Origin: Apilactobacillus apinorum
Lineage (GTDB): Bacteria > Bacillota > Bacilli > Lactobacillales > Lactobacillaceae
Direction of reading: 5' to 3'
NCBI RefSeq assembly: GCF_001281175.1
Contig: NZ_KQ440396.1
Span: 340,974 to 379,807 of the forward strand
Length of the DNA: 38,834 bases
Below, piece by piece: positions 1-8,644 of the stretch. The first letter of the stretch is position 1. Each line of letters begins with the position of its first letter. Under the pieces are notes generated by a model that was not told where the DNA came from, ran no database searches, and was given only the letters and a program-made list of their open reading frames with translations. Both the position numbers and the translations under genes were made by a program.

Positions 1-296
1 ACTAGTCGTTCCCATTGATATACTACGCAGGGGGAACTGAGTTTAAAATGCCGTGAGGCATTTGTTAATGATTCATGATTCCTTAATCGCCAGTTTATGA
101 CCTTTATTTTAAACGAATATTCATAATAAGTCTTAGTATTTTTAGAAAAATATTCAGAACCAAACTGATCAAACTTTCTAATCCATTCGTAAAGGGTCGC
201 AGACCCTTTAATACCATACTTCTTAGTTATTTTTGTAAATCCTAAACCATTATAATAATCTTTAATGGCAGCTAATTTTATTTCTCTGCTAAACAT
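1..296 (-). CDS. IS3/IS150-type transposase OrfA (partial, C-terminus off window)
   Basis: An open frame starts at ATG 296 and stays open through base 1, giving at least 98 residues (MFSREIKLAAIKDYYNGLGF at the start). Two successive helix-turn-helix-like units are visible: one around residues 7-45, including KKYGIKGSATLYEWIRKFDQ, and one around residues 65-98 (SLTNASRHFKLSSPCVVYQW). This tandem HTH arrangement is typical of IS150-group OrfA proteins, which bind the element's ends and are normally fused to OrfB by programmed frameshifting. No frameshift or internal stop is seen in the visible part. The start lies just after a hairpin that could limit read-in transcription. Confidence 0.7.
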   Translation of the reverse strand, partial: MFSREIKLAAIKDYYNGLGFTKITKKYGIKGSATLYEWIRKFDQFGSEYFSKNTKTYYEYSFKIKVINWRLRNHESLTNASRHFKLSSPCVVYQWERL

Positions 297-300
297 AAAA

Positions 301-338
301 GAACCCCTTGAGTTAGATTTCTCCAATTCAAGGGGTTC
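301..338 (-). terminator. Hairpin at the IS end, possible terminator for mnmA
   Basis: Perfect 11-bp inverted repeat GAACCCCTTGA (301-311) / TCAAGGGGTTC (328-338). Read on the minus strand it is followed by TTTT at 297-300. It lies between the mnmA stop (362) and the transposase start (296). It may be the IS element's own anti-read-in hairpin and, by position, also the mnmA terminator. Confidence 0.5.
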
Positions 339-361
339 AGTTCAAAGCATCTTTTTAAAAT

Positions 362-1495
<1,134 letters not shown>

Positions 1496-1559
1496 TCACC
1501 ATCATTTCTTTTAGATTCTTAGAACCTACGAGTTGAAGGTCGCACATTCCATAAAGAGT

Positions 1560-1588
1560 ATGATACCTATTTCTGCGACAAAATGCAA
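1560..1588 (-). promoter_or_regulatory. Promoter for mnmA
   Basis: On the minus strand a -35 TTGCAT (1583-1588) and a -10 TATCAT (1560-1565) are separated by exactly 17 bases. It lies downstream of the DUF1831 terminator and about 70 bases ahead of the mnmA ATG. Predicted from sequence match only. Confidence 0.55.
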
Positions 1589-1603
1589 TTAAGAAGCAAA
1601 AAA

Positions 1604-1621
1604 GGAAGCCATTAGGCTTCC
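1604..1621 (-). terminator. Terminator after the DUF1831 gene
   Basis: Stem GGAAGCC / GGCTTCC with a 4-base loop, followed on the minus strand by a run of T (from 1603 down). It begins right after the DUF1831 stop at 1625. The opposite strand also has a T-rich tail, so it could work both ways. Confidence 0.8.
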
Positions 1622-1624
1622 TTT

Positions 1625-1963
1625 CTATTTTTTAATAAATACGTTTCTTTCAACGAAATTGTTCATTAAGAAATTGTATTGTTCTACTAATTCATCGGAT
1701 TGTTTGTTAGTAAAAATATTAACTTTATTTAAACCATTGCTTGTAACGGCACTCAGTTTAAAAGAACTTAAATCACCTTTAAAAACAATCTTTAATTTAA
1801 CACCATTATATGGGTCGTTAGGATCTAGGGTTCTTTCAAAAGAATAGTTACCCGCTTTAGTACTAACAAAACCCATATCGGTTAATGTATATTTCTTTAC
1901 TTCTGGACTAACAGCATACACTGTATTATCTCCAAGTAATTGATTACTAATTTCAAAAGCCAT
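1625..1963 (-). CDS. DUF1831 family protein, cysteine-desulfurase neighbour
   Basis: A 112-residue soluble protein with no signal peptide or membrane segment. The pattern (MAFEISNQLLGDNTVYAVSP near the start, SFERTLDPNDPYNG in the middle, C-terminal VERNVFIKK) matches what I recall of the lactobacillar DUF1831 family, whose role is unknown. Its ATG is one base from the desulfurase stop, with GAGGGTGG as ribosome binding site inside the end of that gene, so the two are almost certainly co-translated. A link to sulfur transfer is inferred only from this tight coupling and from mnmA being next. Family name is from memory of the sequence pattern. Confidence 0.7.
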   Translation of the reverse strand: MAFEISNQLLGDNTVYAVSPEVKKYTLTDMGFVSTKAGNYSFERTLDPNDPYNGVKLKIVFKGDLSSFKLSAVTSNGLNKVNIFTNKQSDELVEQYNFLMNNFVERNVFIKK

Positions 1964-1964
1964 T

Positions 1965-3119
1965 TTAGTCCACCCTCTTAATTCTTTTTATTACTTTTAC
2001 TAATGCTTCACTAAACAAATCAATTTCTTCACTCGTAGTGAACTTACCAAAACTAATTCGAATTGATTCTGATGATCTGTTTGTTTCATTGCCATACATT
2101 GCTACTAACACATGTGATGGTTCAATGTTACCTGCTGTACATGCTGAACCTGCAGAGATTGCAAAACCAGCTAAATCCATATTAGCTAGAATAACATCAG
2201 ATGCAATTCCTTTTATCCAAACATTAAAAACATGTTGTAGTGGATTATTATCGACAGTGCCATTAACTACAAATTCAATGTCATTATCATTTAATTCACT
2301 CATAATTTGTTTTTTGAAACCCAAGTATCTATCATGTAGTTCTTGCTTTACTTCAGGTGTAATCATAGATACAGCAGTAGCAAATCCAGATATTGATGGA
2401 ATGTTTTCTGTTCCTGCACGACGTTTCTTTTCTTGTTCTCCACCCTTGATAAAACTAGGAAAATCGACACCAGTTCTTTTATAAAGAAAACCAGTCATTT
2501 TGGGTCCATTAATTTTATGCGCTGAAGTAGAAAGCATATCAATGTGATCCTTTTCAACATCAATATCCAATAGTCCATATGCTTGAACAGCATCTGTATG
2601 GAACCATGCTTGGTGGTCTTTTAGAAGTTCACCAATTTCGTGAATCGGCATGCAAGAACCAACTTCATTATTACCTGTCATAATAGTTACTAAGATAGTT
2701 TCATCATCTAAAGCTGACCTTAAGTCCTCAATATTAATGACTCCATCAGTATTAACTGGTAAGTATGTGATCTTATAACCTTGGCCTTCTAAATATTCCA
2801 ATGGCTTTAATACTGCTTCGTGTTCAATTGCGGTTGTAATAATATGTTTACCTAATGATTTTCGAGCTTCAGCAGTTTGTATAATTGCTGTATTATCACT
2901 TTCACTACCACCGCTGGTAAATATTATTTCGTCTGGCTTAGCGTTTATGCTTTTAGCAATAATGTCTCTACTATCTTCCAATACTGTATGAGCTTTTCTA
3001 CCAATTCCATAAAGTGTGGAAGCATTCCCATAAACATTTTGCATCTTATCATACATATCATCTAAGACGTTTTTATCGATGGGGGTTGTAGCGGCATTAT
3101 CCAAGTAAACTTCTCTCAA
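1965..3119 (-). CDS. Cysteine desulfurase (NifS/IscS-like, PLP-dependent)
   Basis: Converts L-cysteine to alanine and passes the sulfane sulfur to acceptors such as MnmA. 384 residues. The N-terminal YLDNAATTP is the family signature. The PLP-binding lysine is in SAHKINGPK (about residue 202), the conserved ETG-like region is represented by MTGNNEVGS, and the catalytic cysteine is in SAGSACTAG (about residue 327). The start is TTG at 3119, since MREVYLDNAATTP is the expected N-terminus and no ATG precedes it. It sits in the run mtnN - desulfurase - DUF1831 with short gaps, so the three are probably one transcript. The likely role is tRNA thiolation, inferred from the neighbouring mnmA; iron-sulfur supply cannot be excluded. 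Confidence 0.92.
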   Translation of the reverse strand: MREVYLDNAATTPIDKNVLDDMYDKMQNVYGNASTLYGIGRKAHTVLEDSRDIIAKSINAKPDEIIFTSGGSESDNTAIIQTAEARKSLGKHIITTAIEHEAVLKPLEYLEGQGYKITYLPVNTDGVINIEDLRSALDDETILVTIMTGNNEVGSCMPIHEIGELLKDHQAWFHTDAVQAYGLLDIDVEKDHIDMLSTSAHKINGPKMTGFLYKRTGVDFPSFIKGGEQEKKRRAGTENIPSISGFATAVSMITPEVKQELHDRYLGFKKQIMSELNDNDIEFVVNGTVDNNPLQHVFNVWIKGIASDVILANMDLAGFAISAGSACTAGNIEPSHVLVAMYGNETNRSSESIRISFGKFTTSEEIDLFSEALVKVIKRIKRVD

Positions 3120-3136
3120 ATATACCTAAACCCTTT

Positions 3137-3829
3137 CTATTTTTGATTTTCCAACAAGTCTAATAGCATTTTGGCTGAACGTTTCCCAGCTTCCAAAATA
3201 AATTCATCGAAGCTCTTATCAGCATCCCCATTAGCATTATCTGACATTGCTCTTACAACAACATAAGGAATGTTAAATTGATTTGCAACTTGTCCAACTG
3301 CAGCACCTTCCATTTCACATGAAAGTGCGTCTGGGAAATTCTTTAAAATGCCATCAATAACTGATTGATCAGCAACAAATTGATCACCAGTAACAATTAG
3401 TCCTGATTTAACATTTAGACCAACTTCTTTAGAAGCTTCGGTAATTTCTTTAGACCATTTTTCTGATGCTTTAAATCTAGCAGGTTGACCTGGAAGTTGT
3501 CCATATACATATCCAGCTGCAGTAGCGTCAACATCATGGTATGCAGTTTCGGTAGAAACCACGACATCTCCAACATTTAAGCCTTCACCAATACCACCAG
3601 CTGATCCGGAATTAATAACGATATCAACGTTAAAACTAGTGATTAATTGAGCTGTTGTTAAACCTGCTTCTACTTTACCGATACCAGATCTTACTAGTAC
3701 CACTTCTTGTCCAGAAATGGTTCCTTCATAAAAAGTCATTTCTTTAATATTAACTTCATTTTTATTTTCTAATGATTCTAGCAATGTTTTAATTTCTTCA
3801 TCCATTGCACATAAAATTCCGAATTTCAT
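3137..3829 (-). CDS. mtnN: 5'-methylthioadenosine/S-adenosylhomocysteine nucleosidase
   Basis: Cleaves adenine from MTA and SAH, removing product inhibitors of SAM-dependent methylation and polyamine synthesis; the S-ribosylhomocysteine formed can feed LuxS. 230 residues, standard for the family. The N-terminus MKFGILCAMDEE carries the catalytic glutamate at residue 12. The motif NSGSAGGIG follows, then CEMEGAAVGQVA (ribose-binding Met-Glu), and the catalytic aspartate lies in RAMSDNAN. ATG start with GGAGAAAAC as ribosome binding site. It lies 17 bases upstream of the desulfurase gene. The same transcription unit includes a small membrane protein and the Nudix gene. Confidence 0.95.
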   Translation of the reverse strand: MKFGILCAMDEEIKTLLESLENKNEVNIKEMTFYEGTISGQEVVLVRSGIGKVEAGLTTAQLITSFNVDIVINSGSAGGIGEGLNVGDVVVSTETAYHDVDATAAGYVYGQLPGQPARFKASEKWSKEITEASKEVGLNVKSGLIVTGDQFVADQSVIDGILKNFPDALSCEMEGAAVGQVANQFNIPYVVVRAMSDNANGDADKSFDEFILEAGKRSAKMLLDLLENQK

Positions 3830-3840
3830 TTTGTTTTCTC

Positions 3841-4077
3841 CTATGGGTTAACGTAAATTAAAATTAAATATACTACGATAATCAGTAAAACCAACAATAC
3901 AATGGCCCAGTTTAATTTTCTAGCCAATTTCTTGATTTTATCATCTTCGCTTATTGTATTATTTCTAGAAATTTCTTCTTGATTAGGCATATCTTCATTA
4001 GATTGACTTCTTGTGATAAATTCGTCATCTAAATGTTGTTTCTTTTTATTACTTTGATACTCTTTTCTAGTTATCAT
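3841..4077 (-). CDS. Small single-pass membrane protein of unknown function
   Basis: 78 residues. The N-terminal two thirds is charged and probably disordered (MITRKEYQSNKKKQHLDDEF start), followed by one strongly hydrophobic helix at about residues 57-75 (WAIVLLVLLIIVVYLILIY) and a four-residue tail. The topology suggests an N-in, C-terminally anchored protein. No catalytic motif is seen. It is packed 11 bases before mtnN and 22 bases after the Nudix gene, which supports a real gene. I recall similar short proteins at this place in other lactobacilli, but no function can be given. Confidence 0.7.
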   Translation of the reverse strand: MITRKEYQSNKKKQHLDDEFITRSQSNEDMPNQEEISRNNTISEDDKIKKLARKLNWAIVLLVLLIIVVYLILIYVNP

Positions 4078-4099
4078 TAAGGAATAACCCCTTTTGCAA

Positions 4100-4651
4100 T
4101 TAACGACCTATTTGATCATGTAATTTCCAATAATAAATTGCAGTAATCGTCTTAGCATCTTCGATTTTGCCATTTTCAATCATTTCCAACGCTTCATCTA
4201 AAGAATATTCTTTAATATTTAAATACTCTCCTTGATCACGTGGTAATTCATCTTTAACTGGCTTTAAATTAAATGCTAAATACAATTCCATATATTCATC
4301 ACAAAAGCCGACACTAGAATAAAATCCAGTAATTCTTTTGATATTTTGTGCTTCTAATCTTGTTTCCTCATTTAGCTCTCTTTTTACTGTATCTAAAGAG
4401 GAATTATCTCTATCATCTACTTTTCCAGCAGGAATTTCGATGGTCTCTTTTGCAATTGGTGCACGCCATTGAGTTTCTAATAGCATTTTATTATTCTCTG
4501 TTAAAACAAGAATACCAACAGCATTAGAATGATGGACAACGTCTCTAGTAGAAGTTTCTCCGTTTGGTAATTCAACGGTTTGTTTTTCAACGTTAATAAT
4601 TGCACCGTTGTATTTAGGTTCTACTCCTAAAACTTTCTCTTCAAGATTCAT
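4100..4651 (-). CDS. Nudix hydrolase, probable ADP-ribose pyrophosphatase
   Basis: Predicted to hydrolyse ADP-ribose or a related nucleoside diphosphate derivative to AMP and a phosphosugar. 183 residues with an N-terminal beta domain and a central Nudix box beginning IPAGKVDDRDN and ending VKRELNEETRL. The REL-x-EE metal-binding core is intact. Three features depart from the textbook box: one additional residue between the first acidic position and RE, Asp in place of the first Glu, and Arg in place of the conserved Gly near the end. The layout of the protein (EIPAGK followed by a Nudix box, then GFCDEYMELYLAF) is that of the ADP-ribose pyrophosphatase branch. ATG start; placed between csp and the small membrane protein in one direction. 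Confidence 0.85.
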   Translation of the reverse strand: MNLEEKVLGVEPKYNGAIINVEKQTVELPNGETSTRDVVHHSNAVGILVLTENNKMLLETQWRAPIAKETIEIPAGKVDDRDNSSLDTVKRELNEETRLEAQNIKRITGFYSSVGFCDEYMELYLAFNLKPVKDELPRDQGEYLNIKEYSLDEALEMIENGKIEDAKTITAIYYWKLHDQIGR

Positions 4652-4716
4652 ATTATCAACCCTTTATGATTTATATATTCATTCTATATACTTTAAAAGA
4701 TTTTTTCAATTATTCT

Positions 4717-4920
4717 CTAGTCAATGACACGAATTTTTACCGCTTGTGCACCTTTCATCCCTTGAGCAATTTGATATTCAACCTTTTGACCAATTTCAAT
4801 TTCGTTTCTAGTTTTATTTTCGACTGCAGATGCATGGAAAAATACTTTATTCTTATCTTCACCTTTTAAAAATCCGAAATCATGTTCTGGATTAAAATTG
4901 TTTACTTTACCTTTTATCAT
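4717..4920 (-). CDS. Cold-shock-domain protein (divergent Csp)
   Basis: 67 residues, a single cold-shock domain that would bind single-stranded RNA or DNA as a chaperone. RNP1 is represented by HDFGFLKGEDKN and RNP2 by KVFFHASAV. The usual KGFGFI is degraded to HDFGFL and the N-terminal NGTVKWF is replaced by IKGKVNNFNP, so this is not a standard CspA paralogue. The ribosome binding site is AAGGAGAAAAATA. It starts only 50 bases after ileS, and that gap is mostly a terminator, so it lacks the long 5' leader typical of cold-induced csp genes. It is probably expressed by read-through or by a promoter inside the end of ileS. Confidence 0.88.
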   Translation of the reverse strand: MIKGKVNNFNPEHDFGFLKGEDKNKVFFHASAVENKTRNEIEIGQKVEYQIAQGMKGAQAVKIRVID

Positions 4921-4940
4921 TATTTTTCTCCTTAAAATAA

Positions 4941-4963
4941 AAAACTGGGATAATCCCAGTTTT
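4941..4963 (-). terminator. Terminator after ileS
   Basis: Stem AAAACTGGGA / TCCCAGTTTT with a 3-base loop, flanked by A/T runs on both sides. On the minus strand it follows the ileS stop (4971) directly and ends just ahead of the csp ribosome binding site. Confidence 0.85.
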
Positions 4964-4970
4964 TTATTGT

Positions 4971-7769
4971 TTATTCTTCAAAACCTTCAGTTGCAGTTTC
5001 TGGGAAGTTATCACGTACAATCTTAGCACAACGTGCACAGAATTGTGGATAATCAGCATCAGAACCAACATCAGTACTAATTAATCGACAACGTTCACAA
5101 ACGTCACCTTCAGCATGTTTTACTACAATTGAAAGGCCATCATTAAAGTTTTGTGCTTCGCTTGGAGCACTACTTGCGTCGTTAATTGATAGTTCAGATA
5201 CCATTAGGATTTGAGCAACGTCAGTATCCAATGATTCTAACTTAGCTTTAACGTTATCATCAACGTATAATTCTAGGTTAGCTTCTGAAGCTTTACCGAT
5301 TAACTTGTTATTTCTAGCTTCTTCTAATGCCTTTAAGACGTCATCTCTTAATTCCATAAAGTTATGCCATTTTTCAGCAATTTCTTCGGCACCTGGTAAC
5401 TCAACAGATTCTGGCATTTCTGATAGTTGAACGAATTCTTCTTCTTCAGATAAGAATGGCCAAATTTCTTCAGCAGTGTGTGGTAATACTGGAGTCATTA
5501 GCTTAGTTAATGCAACAGCAGCTTGATATAAGACAGTTTGCATTGATCTTCTTTCAGCACTATCTTCAGCATAAATATATAAAATATCTTTAGCGAAGTC
5601 TAGATAGAATGCTGATAAATCAGCATTGATAAATGAAAGTAGTCGACGGTTTAAGCTAAGGAAGTCGTAGTTATCATAGTCAGCTTTAATGTCTTTGATA
5701 AATTGGTTTAATCTAACCATCATGTATTTATCTGCTGACTTCATGTCATCAAATGAAACACTGTTAGTCTTTGGATCGAAATCTGAAGTATTAGCTAGTA
5801 AGTATCTCATTGTATTTCTAATTTTCTTGTATGAATCAGAAATTTTTACAAAGTTTTCCATTGATACTCTAACATCAGCTGAAGTATCTACAGAAGTAAC
5901 CCATAGACGAACGATTTCAGCACCCATTTGCTTAATAACTTCATCAGGAGCAATTGTATTACCAAGTGATTTACTCATCTTGTGGCCTTCACCATCAAGT
6001 GTGAATCCTTGTGATAATAGTTGTTTGTATGGAGCTTTACCGCTAAATGCAACACTAGTAATTAAACTTGAGTTGAACCAACCACGGTATTGGTCTGAAC
6101 CTTCAAGATATAGGTCTGCTGGATAAGTTAGGTAATCACGTTCAGCACAAACACCTTGGTGTGATGAACCAGAATCGAACCAAACATCCATAATGTCGTG
6201 TTCCTTAGTGAATTTACCGTTTGGTGAATGTTCACTAGTAAATCCTTCAGGAAGTAAGTCCTTAGCTTCCTTTTCAAACCAAATATCAGAACCATGTTTA
6301 GCAAATAAATCTGCAACATGATCAGTAGTTTCCTTAGTAATAATTGGTGTACCATCTTCAGCATAGAAAATTGGTAGTGGAACTCCCCATACACGTTGTC
6401 TAGAGATTACCCAATCACCACGGTCTTTAATCATATTGTAAAGACGTTTTTTACCCCATTCAGGTTTAAATTGAACATCTTCAATGGCATTTAAAATGTC
6501 ATCTCTAATCTTATCAACTGAAGCAAACCATTGGTCAGTAGCACGATAAATTACTGGCTTCTTAGTTCTCCAGTCAAATGGATAACTATGAGTAATTGGT
6601 TGGTACTTCAATAGTAAGTTCTTTTCTTTTAACTTGTTTAATGAAATTTCATTAGCGTCATCATAGAAAACACCTTCGAAATCTGGACCAGCTTCTTTTG
6701 TTAAGTATCCTTGTGCATCTACATCTACAAAGATGTCTAATCCATATGATTTACCAACATAGTAGTCATCTTCCCCAAAACCAGGAGCAGTATGAACTAA
6801 ACCAGTACCAGTATCAATTGTTACGAAATCACCTAGCATAGTTAGTAATTGTCTATCCATAAATGGATGTTGTGCTAACACGCCTTCTAATTCTTGACCC
6901 TTTACGGTCTTAACGATTTCGTAATCTTCCCAACCAAATAGTTCAGCATCTTTACCAACTAATTCAGCAGCAAGAACAAACTTACGATCATCGTTAGATG
7001 GTTTTACAACGGCGTAATCGAAACCGGCATCAATAGTAATACCCATAGATGCTGGAATTGTCCATGGAGTAGTTGTCCAAACAACCATGTATGTGTTGTC
7101 TTCGTCTAATACCCCTTTACCGTCAACAACCTTTTCAGCGTAGAATGCTGAAGGTGATTCGATATCATGGTATTCAACTTCTGCTTCAGCAAGAGCTGAT
7201 TCAGATGACCATGACCAAATAACAGGCTTTTTACCACGGTAAATTAAGCCTTTTTCAGCCATTTTACCGAAAACTCTAATTTCAGCAGCTTCAAATTCTG
7301 GTTTTAATGTAAGGTATGGATTGTCCCATTCACCTGTAACTCCAAGACGTTTGAATCCTTCTCTTTGACGATCTACTTGTTTCAATGCATATTCATGACA
7401 TAACTTTCTAAATTCATTAGTATCCATCTTTTTACGATCGTAACCAGCTTGAGTTAGTTTTTGTTCGATTGGTAAACCATGAGTATCCCAACCAGGAACA
7501 TAAGGGGCTCTAAAGCCATTCATTGACTTATATCTAACAATAAAGTCTTTAGAAATTTTGTTTAAAGCATGTCCCATATGAATGTCACCATTGGCATATG
7601 GAGGTCCATCATGTAATACAAAAGAAGGCTTACCTTCATTTAATTTTTGTCTTAATTGATAAACATTGTTATCTTCCCATGCTTTTTGTCTTTCTACTTC
7701 TTTAACTGGCAAATTACCACGCATTTTAAACTTGGTCTTACCTAAATTTAAAGTATCTTTAACTCGCAT
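4971..7769 (-). CDS. ileS: Isoleucyl-tRNA synthetase
   Basis: Class I synthetase that charges tRNA-Ile and edits Val-tRNA-Ile. 932 residues from the chosen start. HIGH-type motif GDIHMGHAL and KMSKS motif ([10 protein letters not shown]) are present, with the CP1 editing domain between them ([26 protein letters not shown]). The C-terminal zinc-binding region shows CERCR and CARC. The frame is open upstream to 7835, but ATG 7769 ([14 protein letters not shown]) is preceded by AAGGAGTGATTTTG and matches the family N-terminus, while the extension runs through the T-box terminator. It is controlled by that T-box. Both tRNA-Ile(GAT) and a tRNA-Ile2(CAT) are encoded in the window. Confidence 0.97.
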   Translation of the reverse strand: MRVKDTLNLGKTKFKMRGNLPVKEVERQKAWEDNNVYQLRQKLNEGKPSFVLHDGPPYANGDIHMGHALNKISKDFIVRYKSMNGFRAPYVPGWDTHGLPIEQKLTQAGYDRKKMDTNEFRKLCHEYALKQVDRQREGFKRLGVTGEWDNPYLTLKPEFEAAEIRVFGKMAEKGLIYRGKKPVIWSWSSESALAEAEVEYHDIESPSAFYAEKVVDGKGVLDEDNTYMVVWTTTPWTIPASMGITIDAGFDYAVVKPSNDDRKFVLAAELVGKDAELFGWEDYEIVKTVKGQELEGVLAQHPFMDRQLLTMLGDFVTIDTGTGLVHTAPGFGEDDYYVGKSYGLDIFVDVDAQGYLTKEAGPDFEGVFYDDANEISLNKLKEKNLLLKYQPITHSYPFDWRTKKPVIYRATDQWFASVDKIRDDILNAIEDVQFKPEWGKKRLYNMIKDRGDWVISRQRVWGVPLPIFYAEDGTPIITKETTDHVADLFAKHGSDIWFEKEAKDLLPEGFTSEHSPNGKFTKEHDIMDVWFDSGSSHQGVCAERDYLTYPADLYLEGSDQYRGWFNSSLITSVAFSGKAPYKQLLSQGFTLDGEGHKMSKSLGNTIAPDEVIKQMGAEIVRLWVTSVDTSADVRVSMENFVKISDSYKKIRNTMRYLLANTSDFDPKTNSVSFDDMKSADKYMMVRLNQFIKDIKADYDNYDFLSLNRRLLSFINADLSAFYLDFAKDILYIYAEDSAERRSMQTVLYQAAVALTKLMTPVLPHTAEEIWPFLSEEEEFVQLSEMPESVELPGAEEIAEKWHNFMELRDDVLKALEEARNNKLIGKASEANLELYVDDNVKAKLESLDTDVAQILMVSELSINDASSAPSEAQNFNDGLSIVVKHAEGDVCERCRLISTDVGSDADYPQFCARCAKIVRDNFPETATEGFEE

Positions 7770-7790
7770 CAAAATCACTCCTTTTCTAAT

Positions 7791-7943
7791 AAAAAAAGAC
7801 CTCATCACAAGGGACGAAGTCTTTCGCGGTACCACCCAATTTAGAACGTAAATACATTCTATCTTAATTAACTAATTTATGAGATAAACTGAGGTGATCT
7901 GCAATAAATGATTTACAACTGACCTCTCACCAATCATCAGCTC
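7791..7943 (-). promoter_or_regulatory. T-box riboswitch leader of ileS
   Basis: The T-box sequence GGGTGGTACCGCG is at 7825-7837 (minus strand). It is followed by a terminator stem from AAAGACTTCGTC to GATGAGGTCTTT and a T run (7791-7824). Upstream, a long partly paired region (about 7845-7943) forms stem I and related helices. A candidate isoleucine specifier ATC lies at 7883-7885, close to the base of stem I; another ATC is at 7896-7898, and I cannot choose with certainty. The TGGT of the T-box is complementary to the ACCA end of an A73 tRNA, as found in the tRNA-Ile genes here. Uncharged tRNA-Ile would favour the antiterminator and switch ileS on. Confidence 0.9.
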
Positions 7944-7948
7944 GCTTT

Positions 7949-7979
7949 ATTGTATCAATTTATTGTTTTCTGTTCTCAA
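7949..7979 (-). promoter_or_regulatory. Promoter of the ileS leader
   Basis: Extended -10 TGATACAAT (TACAAT at 7949-7954) with a TTGAGA -35 at 7974-7979 and a 19-base spacer. It lies immediately after the divIVA stop codon and would start the RNA near 7942, at the foot of stem I. The long spacer is offset by the extended -10. Confidence 0.5.
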
Positions 7980-7984
7980 TCTCG

Positions 7985-8626
7985 TTATTTAATTTTCTTA
8001 AAAGAACCATCAGGATAAATCTTTACAGTTGCATCCTTAGGCATCTCTTTACTATCAGATTTTACTACTGTGTCTTTAAAAGTGTCAAGGTTATTAATTT
8101 GTTTGCTAACCTTTTCTTGATTTGCATCTACACCTGAAATGATTTTATCCCATTCAGAACTTGAGATCATTTCCATTTGACTCTTTAATAAAGTTTGTAG
8201 TTTTTCTCTAAATGATTCTGTAGTCTTTCTTAAATCATCATTAGCTACCAATAGTGCTTTAGATTGACTTGAGATGTTTTCAACGATTTCCTTAGCCTTA
8301 ACACTAGCATCGTTTAGAATTTCATCTGCTTGCTTTCTTGATTGTTCAGTTACATCATTTGCTTCATTTTGAGCATCAATTTTAACTTGATCAGCAGCAT
8401 TTTGTGCAATGATAATTGATTGGTTCAATGAATCTTTCATACCGTTAAAGTATTTTAGTTCTTCTTCTGTTTCTTTCAAACGATTCTTCATTTCAATGTT
8501 TTCTGAAAGAGTTAGTTGGTAATCCTTAATAATACGATCTAAGAATTCATTGACCTCGTCAATATTGTAACCTCTCATTTTTACAGAAAATTCTTTGTTG
8601 TGAATATCTTGTGGGCTAAGTACCAT
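7985..8626 (-). CDS. divIVA: Cell division protein DivIVA
   Basis: Curvature-sensing coiled-coil protein that marks poles and septa in Gram-positive bacteria. 213 residues. The N-terminal membrane-binding domain is clear (MVLSPQDIHNKEF, then RGYNIDEVNEFLD), with the exposed aromatic and basic residues around positions 13-18. A long coiled coil covers about residues 30-165, followed by a weaker tail ending KIYPDGSFKKIK. ATG start with GGAGGAGAG. It is the last gene of the dcw run, 18 bases after ylmH. No terminator is seen between it and the ileS promoter, so read-through into the T-box leader is possible. Confidence 0.95.
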   Translation of the reverse strand: MVLSPQDIHNKEFSVKMRGYNIDEVNEFLDRIIKDYQLTLSENIEMKNRLKETEEELKYFNGMKDSLNQSIIIAQNAADQVKIDAQNEANDVTEQSRKQADEILNDASVKAKEIVENISSQSKALLVANDDLRKTTESFREKLQTLLKSQMEMISSSEWDKIISGVDANQEKVSKQINNLDTFKDTVVKSDSKEMPKDATVKIYPDGSFKKIK

Positions 8627-8644
8627 GAGTATCTCTCCTCCAAC

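Larger units (their letters stand above)
1..344 (-). mobile_element. Left end of an IS3-family (IS150-type) insertion sequence, truncated by the window
   Basis: The segment holds the 5' part of a transposase OrfA and, ahead of it, a terminal sequence that begins TGAACTGAACCCC on the minus strand at 344, matching the TG...CA termini usual for IS3 elements. The element ends 18 bases past the mnmA stop codon. The other end, any OrfB (DDE integrase) and the target duplication lie outside the window, so completeness cannot be judged. Family placement rests on the OrfA helix-turn-helix pattern and the terminal TG; the exact end at 344 is inferred. Confidence 0.7.

Noticed and set aside
2038-2484. 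148-codon open frame on the plus strand
   Set aside because: Fully antisense to the cysteine desulfurase gene, no ribosome binding site, low-complexity translation without a family pattern.
5689-6126. 145-codon open frame on the plus strand
   Set aside because: Antisense to ileS; no start signals.
7770-7835. N-terminal extension of IleRS by 22 residues
   Set aside because: The extension is encoded by the T-box terminator and antiterminator; ATG 7769 has the ribosome binding site and the family N-terminus.
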